Positions 34,483-43,595 of a stretch of DNA of 64,000 nucleotides are shown piece after piece. Made by a program: the position numbers and the translations under genes. A model generated the notes under the pieces. That model had not been told where the DNA came from, made no database searches, and was given only the letters and a program-made list of their open reading frames with translations. The stretch covers positions 124,001-188,000 of the forward strand of contig CAWFVV010000006.1 in assembly GCA_963819385.1 (NCBI GenBank). Reading direction: 5' to 3'. How positions within the stretch are numbered: the stretch's first letter is position 1; every line of letters begins with the position of its first letter. Origin of the DNA: JAVDCA01 sp963819385. Lineage in GTDB: Bacteria > Pseudomonadota > Alphaproteobacteria > Rhizobiales > Xanthobacteraceae.

Positions 34483-34782
34483 ATGCGCCAGGCCGCAAAC
34501 CGTTCACGCGAAGCCGCAGAAGCGCTTGCCATCCAGGCACTTAACTTCTTGGCAACCGATCCCGCAAGGTTGTCGCGCTTCCTCGCCCTCTCGGGCCTCG
34601 ATCCCGCCTCAATCCGCACCGCCGCGGGCGAGTCGGGCTTCCTGGCCGGCGTGCTCGCGCATCTCGGCGAGGACGAGGCGCTTCTCACCCAATTCGCCGC
34701 CGACGCCGGGGTCACGCCCGCCGAGGTCGACCGCGCGCGGCGTCTGCTCGCGGGAGGCGATTGGGAGCGTGAGGTGCCTTGA
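34483..34782 (+). CDS. DUF3572 family protein
   Basis: A 99-residue helical protein with REAAEALAIQALNFLATDP, RLSRFLALSGLDPASIR and FLAGVLAHLGEDEALLTQFA, the DUF3572 pattern found in alphaproteobacteria, commonly next to divK/pleD and dinB as here. The function is unknown. It is divergent from divK and lies 50 bp upstream of dinB on the same strand. Confidence 0.92.
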   Translation: MRQAANRSREAAEALAIQALNFLATDPARLSRFLALSGLDPASIRTAAGESGFLAGVLAHLGEDEALLTQFAADAGVTPAEVDRARRLLAGGDWEREVP

Positions 34783-34832
34783 TCCGCGACACCGCTGCGG
34801 CGACTATCTGCCGCCAACCCAGAATCGGTAAC

Positions 34833-36092
34833 ATGGCAGGGTTCTGCCGCGACTGCCTCGACGACGTTCCGGAGCGCGCCGCGCGCTGCCCGGCCTGCGG
34901 CTCGCCGCGCCTTGCGCGCCACCCCGAGCTCGACCAACTCGCCATCGCCCACGTGGATTGCGACGCCTTCTATGCGGCGGTCGAGAAACGCGATGATCCG
35001 AACCTGCGCGACAAACCGCTGATCATCGGCGGCGGCAAGCGCGGCGTGGTCTCGACCGCCTGCTACATCGCGCGCACCTTCGGCATCCGCTCCGCCATGC
35101 CGATGTTCCAGGCGAAGAAGCTCTGTCCGCACGCGGCCGTCGTACCGCCCGACATGGCGAAATACGCCCGCGTCGGCCGCGAGGTGCGCGCATTGATGCT
35201 CGACCTGACGCCGCTGGTCGAGCCGCTGTCGATCGACGAGGCCTTTCTCGATCTTTCCGGCACCGAGCGCCTGCACGGCCGCCCACCCGCGAAATCGCTC
35301 GCCGCCTTCGCACGCACCGTCGAGGACAAGATCGGCATCACGGTGTCGATCGGCCTCTCGGAGAACAAGTTCCTGGCCAAGCTCGCGTCCGATCTCGACA
35401 AGCCGCGCGGCTTCTCGGTGCTCAGCCGTCGCGAGGCGCCCGATTTCCTTGCCTCGAGGCCCGTCACGTTCATCTGGGGCGTCGGCAAGGCGACCGGCGC
35501 GGCGCTTGCGCGCGAGGGCTTTCGCACCATCGCCGACCTGCAACGCGCCGACGAGACCGACCTCATGCGCCGGTTCGGCTCCGAGGGCCAACGCCTCGGC
35601 CGCCTCGCGCGCGGCGAGGACTCACGCGACGTGAGCCCCGAGCGCGAGACCAAGAGCGTGTCGGCCGAGACCACGTTCGAGAGCGACATCGGGGCGTTCC
35701 GCGAGCTCGAGCGCACGCTGTGGTACCTCTCGGAAAAAGTGTCCGCGCGGCTCAAGGCCAACGAGCTTGCCGGCAGCACCATCAACCTCAAGCTCAAGAC
35801 CGCCGATTTCCGCCTCCGCACCCGCGCGCAATCGCTGCCCGCGCCGACCCAGCTCGCGGCGAAGATCTTCTCGATTGGCCGCGAACTCCTGGAACGCGAG
35901 ACGGATGGAACAAAATTCCGCCTGCTCGGCATCGGCGTCTCCTCCCTCGCGTCGCCCGAGGATGCCGATCCGGCCGACCTCGTCGATCGGCGCGGCGCGC
36001 GCGACAAGGCGGCCGAGCACGCCGTCGACCGGCTGCGCGCCAAATTTGGCCGCGCGGCCGTCGTGAAGGGCCTCGCGCTCGACGAGGACTGA
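34833..36092 (+). CDS. dinB: DNA polymerase IV with N-terminal zinc-knuckle
   Basis: A 419-residue Y-family translesion polymerase. The palm motifs are AHVDCDAFYAAVEKRDDP and EPLSIDEAFLDLSG (catalytic Asp/Glu), and FIWGVGKATGAAL is the helix-hairpin-helix thumb; little-finger domain follows. An extra N-terminal knuckle, CRDCLDDVPERAARCPACG, precedes the polymerase; such extensions occur in rhizobial DinB. It copies damaged DNA at the cost of accuracy. The frame is open upstream, but the Met at 34833 matches homologues. Confidence 0.94.
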   Translation: MAGFCRDCLDDVPERAARCPACGSPRLARHPELDQLAIAHVDCDAFYAAVEKRDDPNLRDKPLIIGGGKRGVVSTACYIARTFGIRSAMPMFQAKKLCPHAAVVPPDMAKYARVGREVRALMLDLTPLVEPLSIDEAFLDLSGTERLHGRPPAKSLAAFARTVEDKIGITVSIGLSENKFLAKLASDLDKPRGFSVLSRREAPDFLASRPVTFIWGVGKATGAALAREGFRTIADLQRADETDLMRRFGSEGQRLGRLARGEDSRDVSPERETKSVSAETTFESDIGAFRELERTLWYLSEKVSARLKANELAGSTINLKLKTADFRLRTRAQSLPAPTQLAAKIFSIGRELLERETDGTKFRLLGIGVSSLASPEDADPADLVDRRGARDKAAEHAVDRLRAKFGRAAVVKGLALDED

Positions 36093-36120
36093 ATGAGCCA
36101 ATGACCCATAAAATCGACCG

Positions 36121-37737
36121 ATGACATCCACTTATGACATCGTGATCCGCGATGGGCTGCTGATCGACGGCAGCGGCAGCCCCGGCATCGTCGGCGATCT
36201 TGCGGTCGCGGGCGGCCGCATCGCGGCGATCGGCCCAGCTCTCGCCGGCGATGCGCATCGCGTCATCGACGCACGCGGCCTCGCGGTCGCGCCCGGGTTC
36301 ATCGACATCAAGACCCATTCCGATTTCACGCTGCCGATCAACCCCAAGGCCGAGAGCAAGGTGCGCCAGGGCGTCACCACCGAGATCATCGGCCATTGCG
36401 GCTTCTCGGTCGCGCCCGTGCTGCCCGGCAAGGTGGAGCTCTTGCGCGACTATCTCAGCCCGAGCGCGCCCTGGCTGCCGTTCCGCGAGACCACGTTTCC
36501 CGACTACCTCGCGAGCTTTCCGCCGACCGCCGTCAATGCCGGCATGCTGGTCGGCCACAATACGCTGCGGCTCATGGTCATGGGCATGGCATCGCGGCCA
36601 CCGACACCGGACGAGCTTGGGCAGATGATCGCGCTCGCCGAGGACGCGCTGGCGGCCGGCGCGCTCGGCCTCTCATCCGGGCTCTTCACCGCGCCGGGCT
36701 CCTATGCGCAGCCCGACGAGATGGTCGCGCTCTGCCGCGTCGTGAAGCGGCATAATGCAGGCTATTTCACGCACTTGCGCGATGAATTGAACAAGGTGAT
36801 CGAAGCCGTCGAGGAGGCGATCGCGATCGCGCGCGATTGCGGCGTGCATGTCGAGATCGTGCATTTCAAATGCTCGGGCCTCGACAACTGGGGCAAGGCC
36901 GCGCAGGTGCTGAAAATGCTCGCCGAGGCCCGCGCGCGGGGCCTCGACATCGACTGCGACGCCTATCCGTATACGGCCGGCAGCAACCCGCTGAAGAACC
37001 TCCTGCCCCAATGGGTCCAGGCGGGCGGCGTCGACGCCATGCTGGCGCGCCTCGCGACGCCTGAAACGCGCGCTCGCATCCGGGCCGACATCGCGCGCGA
37101 CGGCCTCAACAATTGGGGCCGCCTGCCTTCGTGGGACAACGTGCGGATCTCGATCTCGCCGCATCTGCCGCAGCACGCCGGCCTCACCATCGCGCAGTTC
37201 GCGGCCGAGCGCGGCGCCGACCCGATCGACGCGCTGTGTGACTTTCTCATCGACGACAAGGGTGCGACGCGCGTGCTCGTCACCTCGATCTCGGAGGACG
37301 ATGTGCGCGACATGATGCGCTCGCCGCACGCCCTCGTCGGCTCCGATGGCAACTGCGTCGCGACCTACGGTACGGTGAGCCAGGGCATGCCGCATCCGCG
37401 CTTTTACGGCACCTTCCCGCGCGTGATCGGCCACTATGTCGGCGACGAGAAGCTGCTGCCGCTCGAAGCTGCGGTTCACAAGATGACCGGCGCGACGGCG
37501 CGCGCCTTGCGGTTCGCCGACCGCGGCCTGCTGCGCGAGGGTTTCGCCGCCGACATCGCCATCTTCGACCCCGCCGATTTCAAGGATCGCGCGACCTACG
37601 CCGACCCGCACCAGTATCCGAGCGGCAAGCGCACCAGCGTGATCGTCAACGGCACCGTGGTGGTCGACGAGGCGACCCACACGGAGGCGCTGCCCGGCAA
37701 GGTGCTGCGGCGGGCCGGCGACGGAAGGGTCGCGTAG
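36121..37737 (+). CDS. N-acyl-D-amino-acid deacylase (D-aminoacylase) family
   Basis: A 538-residue metallo-amidohydrolase. Typical blocks are GLAVAPGFIDIKTHSDFTL, RQGVTTEIIGHCGFSVAPV, GYFTHLRDELN, VEIVHFKCSG and ALVGSDGNCVATYG. D-aminoacylases hydrolyse N-acyl-D-amino acids in the cytoplasm. A small C-terminal beta domain (KRTSVIVNGTVVVDEATH) is present. It lies 28 bp after dinB. Its TAG stop is the left terminus of repeat family A copy 2. Confidence 0.92.
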   Translation: MTSTYDIVIRDGLLIDGSGSPGIVGDLAVAGGRIAAIGPALAGDAHRVIDARGLAVAPGFIDIKTHSDFTLPINPKAESKVRQGVTTEIIGHCGFSVAPVLPGKVELLRDYLSPSAPWLPFRETTFPDYLASFPPTAVNAGMLVGHNTLRLMVMGMASRPPTPDELGQMIALAEDALAAGALGLSSGLFTAPGSYAQPDEMVALCRVVKRHNAGYFTHLRDELNKVIEAVEEAIAIARDCGVHVEIVHFKCSGLDNWGKAAQVLKMLAEARARGLDIDCDAYPYTAGSNPLKNLLPQWVQAGGVDAMLARLATPETRARIRADIARDGLNNWGRLPSWDNVRISISPHLPQHAGLTIAQFAAERGADPIDALCDFLIDDKGATRVLVTSISEDDVRDMMRSPHALVGSDGNCVATYGTVSQGMPHPRFYGTFPRVIGHYVGDEKLLPLEAAVHKMTGATARALRFADRGLLREGFAADIAIFDPADFKDRATYADPHQYPSGKRTSVIVNGTVVVDEATHTEALPGKVLRRAGDGRVA

Positions 37738-37824
37738 GATGGGTTTCGCGCAGCGAAACCCATCGGGCGGAATCGCCAGGCGAGACTCGGCTGATGGGCT
37801 TCGCTGCGCTCAACCCATCCTACG
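37733..37824. repeat. Composite palindromic repeat family A, copy 2
   Basis: The perfect 13-bp outer inverted termini are CGTAGGATGGGTT (37733-37745) and AACCCATCCTACG (37812-37824). The first inner hairpin is a perfect 12-bp stem GATGGGTTTCGC/GCGAAACCCATC (37738-37764) with loop GCA; the second (37793-37819) is an imperfect GATGGGCTTCGC.../...CAACCCATC hairpin. It supplies the TAG stop of the D-aminoacylase gene (37735-37737) and ends 21 bp before the convergent eipB stop. Confidence 0.9.
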
Positions 37825-37844
37825 CGGCGCCACGGCGCAAGCGC

Positions 37845-38702
37845 TCATTTGCACTCGGGCGCCTGCTTGATGTCGAGCCGGCTCATGGTGCCCGAGACGA
37901 CGAAATCGTCGTAGTTGAGCTCCAGCGCACGCGAGATGCCGTTCTCATAGAGCTCGAAGCTGATCGCGTAGACCGGGGTCTGCTCGCCGCGCCTGGCGTC
38001 GTTGCGGTCGAAATAGCTGATGGTCACGGGCCAGCGGCTGAGGCGGGCCAGCGCTGCCTGGCCCGCGGCGGCATCGTTCACCTTCACGTCCGGTGCGATC
38101 TCGTGTCCGATCACCGTCAGGGTGCTGAAGACCTTCTTGCCGTTGTCCGAGCCATCATAGACCGGCAACTGCAGAATCGTCTTACCGGCGCGCGCCGCCT
38201 CGATGATGAGGCGCATCTGCTCGGCCGGAAACACCATGGCGCGATCGAGGTCGAACGCCTCGTCCTTCGGCTTGGCGAGCTTGACCTCCACGTGGCTGGC
38301 GTCGCGCTGCGCATCACCCTCGACCTTCTCGACGTTGGTCTCGTTGATGTAATTCTCCGAGCTGAAGTGGAAGCGCTTGGCGCCCCCCTCCTCCCAGGTG
38401 ATCGAGCGCAGGTCGCTCAGCACCGACTTGTTCTCCTCGGTGCTGTCGAGCTCGGACACCTGGCGGAAATTGAGCGCATAGCCCGCGCAGGCGCTGCCCG
38501 AGAAATCATAGACGATGCGGCCGCGCACCGCCTCGATGTCGCCGCGGCCCCGCGTGCGCAGAAGCTGGAGATCGTAGATGGCGCGATGCGGCGTCAGCAC
38601 GACGGTCGCGGCCGCGGGTGCGGCAGGCGCCGGCGCCGGCTCCGACATCAGGAGCGCGGGCAGCGTCGCACAGGCCATCAGGAGACGGGTGCGTGTCGAC
38701 AT
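37845..38702 (-). CDS. eipB: EipB family (DUF1849) cell-envelope integrity protein
   Basis: A 285-residue periplasmic protein. Signal peptide MSTRTRLLMACATLPALLMS is followed by LTPHRAIYDLQLLRTRGRGD and VYDFSGSACAGYALNFRQV; the C-terminal Cys (QAPECK) and the early Cys (SACAGY) are the conserved disulfide pair of EipB. The family forms a beta-spiral that supports envelope stability in Brucella and relatives. The start at 38702 was chosen because it gives the signal peptide; the frame is open far upstream but with no support. Confidence 0.9.
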   Translation of the reverse strand: MSTRTRLLMACATLPALLMSEPAPAPAAPAAATVVLTPHRAIYDLQLLRTRGRGDIEAVRGRIVYDFSGSACAGYALNFRQVSELDSTEENKSVLSDLRSITWEEGGAKRFHFSSENYINETNVEKVEGDAQRDASHVEVKLAKPKDEAFDLDRAMVFPAEQMRLIIEAARAGKTILQLPVYDGSDNGKKVFSTLTVIGHEIAPDVKVNDAAAGQAALARLSRWPVTISYFDRNDARRGEQTPVYAISFELYENGISRALELNYDDFVVSGTMSRLDIKQAPECK

Positions 38703-38930
38703 CGAGGATCGCCTCTCAAAAATGGAGCCGGGCGCTTCGCCCGGTAGAATCGCCGTTGTTCCGCCCGTCGCTGCAAAATAGGCGCCCCCCGCACAGGCCG
38801 CAACCATCGCGACATCTCGGCTTGCGCCATGCCGCCCGGATGGCGCAAATTTCGCCGCGCGGCCGCCGCCTGGGGCGACACACGCGGCGCAAGAGCTTAA
38901 TTCACAGGCATCAGGAAAGTGGAGCGGATC

Positions 38931-39395
38931 ATGGCCGGAATCGAGAGCAAGCTTGCGGAGCTCGGCATTACGCTGCCGACGCCGGCGGCGCCCGTCGCCA
39001 ATTATGTCGGATTTGTGCGCACGGGACCGATGCTCGTCGTGTCCGGCCAACTCTGCTTCGGGCCCGACGGCAAGCTCGTCGCCAAAGGAAAGCTTGGCGC
39101 CGGCGTCTCGGCCGAGGACGGCCAGAACGCGGCGCGCGCCTGCGCCATCAATGTGCTCGCCCAGATCAAGGCCGCGCTCGGCGATCTCGGCAAGGTCAAG
39201 CGCGTCGTACGCCTCGGCGGCTTCATCAATTCCGATCCTGCCTTCCTCGACGGGCCGAAGGTGATGAACGGCGCGTCCGACCTGATGGTCGCGGTGTTCG
39301 GCGACGCCGGCCGGCACGCGCGAACGACGGTCGGCGTCGCGGTGCTGCCGATGGATGCGGCCGTCGAGGTCGAGGGCCTCTTCGAGGTTACTTGA
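38931..39395 (+). CDS. RidA family protein
   Basis: A 154-residue YjgF/YER057c/UK114-type protein. FVRTGPMLVVSGQLCFGPDG, QNAARACAINVLAQIKAALG and the conserved Arg in RHARTTVGVAVLPMDAAVEVE are as in RidA-like reactive imine/enamine deaminases. It is the longer family form, with Arg present. GGAG 6 nt upstream fixes the ATG. It lies 8 bp upstream of a GDPD gene, so both are probably one unit. Confidence 0.92.
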   Translation: MAGIESKLAELGITLPTPAAPVANYVGFVRTGPMLVVSGQLCFGPDGKLVAKGKLGAGVSAEDGQNAARACAINVLAQIKAALGDLGKVKRVVRLGGFINSDPAFLDGPKVMNGASDLMVAVFGDAGRHARTTVGVAVLPMDAAVEVEGLFEVT

Positions 39396-39403
39396 TCCGC
39401 CTC

Positions 39404-40147
39404 ATGGAAAAGCTCGATTGGCTCACGGCCCGGCCGATCGCGCATCGCGGCCTGCATGACGCGGCGCGCGGCGTCATCGAGAATACCGCGAGCGCGTTCG
39501 ATGCGGCGATCGCCGGCAACTACGGCATCGAGACCGACGTGCAGCTCAGCCGCGACGGCGAGGCCATGGTGCATCACGACGATGTGCTCGGCCGCCTCAC
39601 CGACGGCCGCGGTCCGCTCGCGGCGCTGACCGCGGCCGAGCTTGCGCGCGTGCCCTATCGCGCAACGGCGGACCGGATGATGACGCTCGGCGAGCTGTGC
39701 GCGCGCATCGCCGGGCGCGTCACGCTGGTGGTCGAGATCAAGAGCCGCTTCGAGCGCGACGAGCGCCTGGTCGCCCGCACCGCCGAGGTGCTCACGTCCT
39801 ACGCCGGGCCGGTCGCCGCCATGTCGTTCGACCCGCATCTCGTCGCCTGCCTGCGACACATGGCCCCGACGCTCGCGCGCGGCCTCGTATCGCAGCGACG
39901 GTTCACGCATGCGGAATGGGCATCGCTCACCGCATGGCAGCGCGCCAGCATGGCCCATCTCCTGCATGCACCGAGCACGCGCCCCGATTTCGTCGCTTAC
40001 CGGGTGGACGATCTGCCGGCACCCGTAACGCGGCTCATGCGTTGGTTCGGTGCGCCCGTGCTGACCTGGACGGTGCGCACGCCGGAGCAACGTAAGCGGG
40101 CAAAGCAATGGGCCGATCAGATGATTTTCGAGGGCTTTCGCGCCTAG
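39404..40147 (+). CDS. Glycerophosphodiester phosphodiesterase family protein
   Basis: A 247-residue GDPD enzyme of TIM-barrel fold. Active-site blocks are RPIAHRGLHD (HRG), GYIETD-like YGIETDVQLSRDGEAM (E..D) and VHHDDVLGRLTDGRGP (H.D..L.R), with VVEIKSRFERD as the later acidic metal ligand. It would release glycerol-3-phosphate from glycerophosphodiesters. No signal peptide. It lies 8 bp after ridA. A family-B repeat follows. Confidence 0.92.
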   Translation: MEKLDWLTARPIAHRGLHDAARGVIENTASAFDAAIAGNYGIETDVQLSRDGEAMVHHDDVLGRLTDGRGPLAALTAAELARVPYRATADRMMTLGELCARIAGRVTLVVEIKSRFERDERLVARTAEVLTSYAGPVAAMSFDPHLVACLRHMAPTLARGLVSQRRFTHAEWASLTAWQRASMAHLLHAPSTRPDFVAYRVDDLPAPVTRLMRWFGAPVLTWTVRTPEQRKRAKQWADQMIFEGFRA

Positions 40148-40148
40148 G

Positions 40149-40192
40149 ACATGATCGCGAAAAATCGCTATCGGATTTCGAAAAAGATCAGG
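40149..40192. repeat. Palindromic repeat family B, copy 3 (degenerate)
   Basis: ACATGATCGCGAAAAA, followed by TATCGGATTTCG and AAAAAGATCAGG, keeps the outer CATGATC/GATCA arms and an A-rich/T-rich inner pair of family B, with loss of the central core. It begins right after the GDPD stop. Confidence 0.6.
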
Positions 40193-40262
40193 TTCGAACA
40201 ATGCGAGATGACATAAGCATGCGAAGGCACGTCAGCATTTTCCACAGCCGGTCCCTCGCCCG

Positions 40263-41453
40263 ATGAGCGGCAGCCTGCGCATCAATGTCATGCCGTCGAT
40301 CGCCGACATTCCGGCTGCGGCGTGGGACGCCTGCGCCCATCCGGCCGGCGCAGAAGACGCTTCAGTATCTCGGTACAATCCTTTCATTTCGCATGCCTTT
40401 CTCTCGGCGCTCGAAGCCTCCGGCTCGGCCGTGGCGCGCACCGGCTGGCAGCCGCAGCACCTCGCGGCCGAAGACGCAAACGGCAAGATCCTCGGCGTCG
40501 CGCCCTGCTATCTCAAGTCCCATTCGCGCGGCGAATACGTGTTCGACCGCGGCTGGGCCGAGGCCTTTGAGCGCGCCGGCGGCGACTACTATCCTAAGCT
40601 CCAGGTCTCGGTGCCGTTCACGCCGGCGACCGGCCGCCGCCTGTTGGCCGCGCCGGGCCCGCGCAGCCACGAGGTCGAGGCTGCGCTCGCACAAGGCCTC
40701 GTCGAGCTGTGCCGCCTGCGCGAGGCGTCGTCGGCGCACGTCACCTTCATGCCCGAGCGCGAATGGCATTTCCTCGCCGAGCGCGGATTCCTCAAGCGCA
40801 CCGACCAGCAGTTCCACTGGGAGAACGCCGGCTATGCGACGTTCGACGATTTCCTCGGCGCGCTCGCGTCGCGCAAGCGCAAGGTGCTCAAGCGCGAGCG
40901 GCGCGACGCGCTACAGAACGGCATCGAGGTCGAGTGGCTCACCGGATCGGACCTGACCGAATCCGTGTGGGATACCTTCTTCGCCTTCTACACGGAGACC
41001 GGCTCGCGCAAATGGGGCCGGCCCTACCTCACCCGCGCGTTCTACTCGCTGGTCGGCGAGACCATGGCGAACCGCATTCTGCTGGTGATGGCGAAGCGCG
41101 CCGGCCGCTATATCGCGGGCGCCATCAACTTCATCGGCGCGGACACGCTGTTCGGCCGCCACTGGGGCGCGATCGAGCACCATCCGTTCCTGCATTTCGA
41201 GCTCTGCTACTACCAGGCGATCGACTTCGCGATCGCCAAGAAGCTTCCGCGCGTCGAGGCAGGCGCCCAGGGCGAGCACAAGATCGCGCGCGGCTATCTG
41301 CCGACCACCACCTATTCGGCGCACTACATCGAGAACCCGTCGCTACGCCGCGCCATCGCCGACTACCTCGTGCGCGAGCGCGCCTACGTGGACGCCGCCG
41401 GCCGCGAGCTCGGCGAGCTTGCGCCGTTCCGCAAAGATTTCGAGGATGCGTAG
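40263..41453 (+). CDS. GNAT-fold N-acyltransferase, COG3146 type
   Basis: A 396-residue protein of the COG3146 (predicted N-acyltransferase, FemAB-like) family. Typical blocks are NPFISHAFLSALEASGSA, KVLKRERRDALQNGIEV, YLTRAFYSLVGETM and HWGAIEHHPFLHFELCYYQ then EAGAQGEHKIARGYLP. The role is unknown; homologues acylate aminoacyl or lipid substrates. Its TAG stop is the left terminus of repeat family A copy 3, and the HIT gene follows the repeat. Confidence 0.9.
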   Translation: MSGSLRINVMPSIADIPAAAWDACAHPAGAEDASVSRYNPFISHAFLSALEASGSAVARTGWQPQHLAAEDANGKILGVAPCYLKSHSRGEYVFDRGWAEAFERAGGDYYPKLQVSVPFTPATGRRLLAAPGPRSHEVEAALAQGLVELCRLREASSAHVTFMPEREWHFLAERGFLKRTDQQFHWENAGYATFDDFLGALASRKRKVLKRERRDALQNGIEVEWLTGSDLTESVWDTFFAFYTETGSRKWGRPYLTRAFYSLVGETMANRILLVMAKRAGRYIAGAINFIGADTLFGRHWGAIEHHPFLHFELCYYQAIDFAIAKKLPRVEAGAQGEHKIARGYLPTTTYSAHYIENPSLRRAIADYLVRERAYVDAAGRELGELAPFRKDFEDA

Positions 41454-41552
41454 GGTGGGCAACCGCTTCTTCGCGGTTGCCCACGCGGACAGACGTTCAT
41501 CGATATGCTACCTGTCCTGGCGTGGGCGAAATTGCATTTCGCCCACCCTACG
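41449..41552. repeat. Composite palindromic repeat family A, copy 3
   Basis: Perfect 12-bp outer termini CGTAGGGTGGGC (41449-41460) and GCCCACCCTACG (41541-41552). Inside are GTGGGCAACCGC/GCGGTTGCCCAC (41455-41466, 41473-41484), a short GGACAG/CTGTCC pair (41487-41492, 41512-41517) and GTGGGCGAAAT/ATTTCGCCCAC (41522-41532, 41536-41546). It supplies the TAG of the acyltransferase gene and its end abuts the GGAG ribosome-binding site of the HIT gene, so it fills the whole gap. Confidence 0.92.
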
Positions 41553-41562
41553 GAGCGCTCCC

Positions 41563-41991
41563 ATGCCCGCCTACGATCCGAATAACCTCTTCGCAAAAAT
41601 CCTGCGCGGCGAGCTGCCCTCGCACAAGGTCTACGAGGACGACCGCGCCTTCGCGTTCCTCGACATCATGCCGCGCGCGCCCGGCCATACGCTGGTGATC
41701 CCCAAGGCGTCGGCGCGCAACATCCTCGACGTCAAGCCGGATGACCTTGCCCACGTGATGGCGGTGGCGCAGAAGATCGCGCAAACCGCCATGAAGGTGT
41801 TCGCGGCGGACGGGGTTACGGTCCAGCAATTCAACGAGCCCGCCGGTGGCCAGGTGGTTTTCCACCTGCATGTGCACGTCATCCCACGCAAGGACGGCGT
41901 GCAGCTCAAGCCGCCCGCGAGCCACAAGGAAGAGCCGTCGGTGCTTTCCGATCAGGCGCTCAAGCTCGCAGCGGCCTTAAAAGGCGTCTGA
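41563..41991 (+). CDS. HIT family nucleotide hydrolase
   Basis: A 142-residue histidine-triad protein. The motif is FHLHVHVIPR (HxHxHxx) near residue 98, preceded by FLDIMPRAPGHTLVIPKA and VQQFNEPAGGQVV. HIT proteins hydrolyse nucleoside phosphoramidates or adenylates. The GGAG ribosome-binding site overlaps the end of repeat A copy 3. No operon partner is evident. Confidence 0.94.
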   Translation: MPAYDPNNLFAKILRGELPSHKVYEDDRAFAFLDIMPRAPGHTLVIPKASARNILDVKPDDLAHVMAVAQKIAQTAMKVFAADGVTVQQFNEPAGGQVVFHLHVHVIPRKDGVQLKPPASHKEEPSVLSDQALKLAAALKGV

Positions 41992-42125
41992 CGGCGAAAC
42001 CACGCAGAGTGACGGTCGTGGCGCCGCCCACGTATGGGAGCTTGCGCGGCGTGTCCGATGGGTTGCGTATCCATGCTCTCGTCAAGATTGTAGGGTCCTG
42101 GTCGCATACCCGGAGAGGACCCGCG

Positions 42126-43583
42126 ATGTCACGCAGATCATTCGTCGGCTTCACGGTCCGTCTCGCACTGGTCGTGTGGGGCTCCGTCTGCGGGCTCGCC
42201 GCGCCTACGGCTTACGCCCAGCTCGCGACGACCACGCCGGCGCAGGCGGATCTCATCAAGCTCGACAGTGCCGCTCAAGCCACTGCGCTCGCCGCGGTCG
42301 TCCGCGCTGGGTGGAAAAATGCGCCGTGCGCGCAAGCGACCGCGAGCCTGGAGAAGAATTTCAATGGCGGTGTCGGCGGATGGCTCATCCAATGTACCGA
42401 AGGAACCGATTTCTGGGTCATGATCCCGGCCGACGCAAAGCGAGCCGCCATCGTATTGCCCTGCATGCTGGCGCGCGTCACGGCCGGAAACGACTGCTAC
42501 GCGAACCTGCGGACGCTCCATCCGGGTATCGCGCAGCAATGCGGGCAATCGCCGTTTCCCGATCGGGCCATCAGCGCCTGCACAGCGATCATCCAGTCCG
42601 GCCGGCTTGCCGACAAGGCCGAGGCGCTCTCGAGCATCTACCAGGCGAGAGGAATGGCCTTCGCGCGCTACCAGCAATTCGCGCTGGCGCTGACCGATTT
42701 CGATCGCGGCGTCGAGATCAATCCGCGCGACGCCAACGCGTTCTACAACCGTGCCGTCACGCTGGAACGCAAGGGCGATATCGATCAGGCAATCCGGGAT
42801 CTGGACGAAGCGTTGCGATTGCGGCCGGACAACCCCGCCGCCCTCTACGAGCGCGGCTATTGCTACCTTCGCAAACGCGACTATGACCGCGCTATCGACG
42901 ACTTCGATCGCACGATCAGCATCGATCCGAAGGACGGCAAAGCTTATCGAGCGCGATCCGCGGCCTGGCGAGCTAAGGGAGACGCCGCGAAGGCCGCCAC
43001 TGACGCGCAACAGGCCGTGACGCTCGATCCCAACCTCGCGCCACCGGAACTTCCGCCCCCGCCGCCGGCGCCGGTCGCGGCACCGTCGCTCGCCACGCAC
43101 GACCTGAGCGAGGTCGACCGCGAAGCCGCCTACTGCATGGAGGCGAGCTTCGGGTTCACCCAGCGCTACACGCGCCTGATCGCGCTCGTTCGCCAGAACG
43201 TGCAGACCGCGAACGCCCTGCTCGACCGCCCAGATATCGCTGCGGCGAACAAGGATCAGATCAGGGCGCAGCTCAAATCGATGACTGACGCGATCTCCGC
43301 CAATGAGGCGACGCAGAAGCGCTGGCAGGCGAACGGCAACCTGTTCATCGAGCAACTCAAGCGCCGCGGGCTCTTCGACACGGCAAAATTTCCACTCGTT
43401 GCAACCATCTCCCAGGAGGTCTCCCGCGACCAGCAGGTGGTCATCGAGACGTATACGTCGTGCCTGCGACTGTGCAAGCCGAACGACCCCACGTGCAAGC
43501 TGGCCTGCGACGACCGCGCGACGAAATCTGATGCGAGCCGTCGCCTGTTGGCATGCGACGATGTCGCGGCACATCTCAAATGA
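42126..43583 (+). CDS. Secreted TPR protein of unknown role
   Basis: A 485-residue exported protein. Signal peptide about residues 1-32 (RSFVGFTVRLALVVWGSVCG...AYAQ), then an N-terminal domain with Cys pairs, then at least three TPRs (residues about 180-300: FALALTDFDRGVEINPRDAN, DIDQAIRDLDEALRLRPDN, DYDRAIDDFDRTISIDPKD), a Pro-rich hinge and a Cys-rich C-terminal domain. TPRs suggest a protein-protein scaffold in the periplasm. No known family. It is convergent with the binding-protein gene. Confidence 0.8.
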   Translation: MSRRSFVGFTVRLALVVWGSVCGLAAPTAYAQLATTTPAQADLIKLDSAAQATALAAVVRAGWKNAPCAQATASLEKNFNGGVGGWLIQCTEGTDFWVMIPADAKRAAIVLPCMLARVTAGNDCYANLRTLHPGIAQQCGQSPFPDRAISACTAIIQSGRLADKAEALSSIYQARGMAFARYQQFALALTDFDRGVEINPRDANAFYNRAVTLERKGDIDQAIRDLDEALRLRPDNPAALYERGYCYLRKRDYDRAIDDFDRTISIDPKDGKAYRARSAAWRAKGDAAKAATDAQQAVTLDPNLAPPELPPPPPAPVAAPSLATHDLSEVDREAAYCMEASFGFTQRYTRLIALVRQNVQTANALLDRPDIAAANKDQIRAQLKSMTDAISANEATQKRWQANGNLFIEQLKRRGLFDTAKFPLVATISQEVSRDQQVVIETYTSCLRLCKPNDPTCKLACDDRATKSDASRRLLACDDVAAHLK

Positions 43584-43595
43584 CGCGCATCGCGC

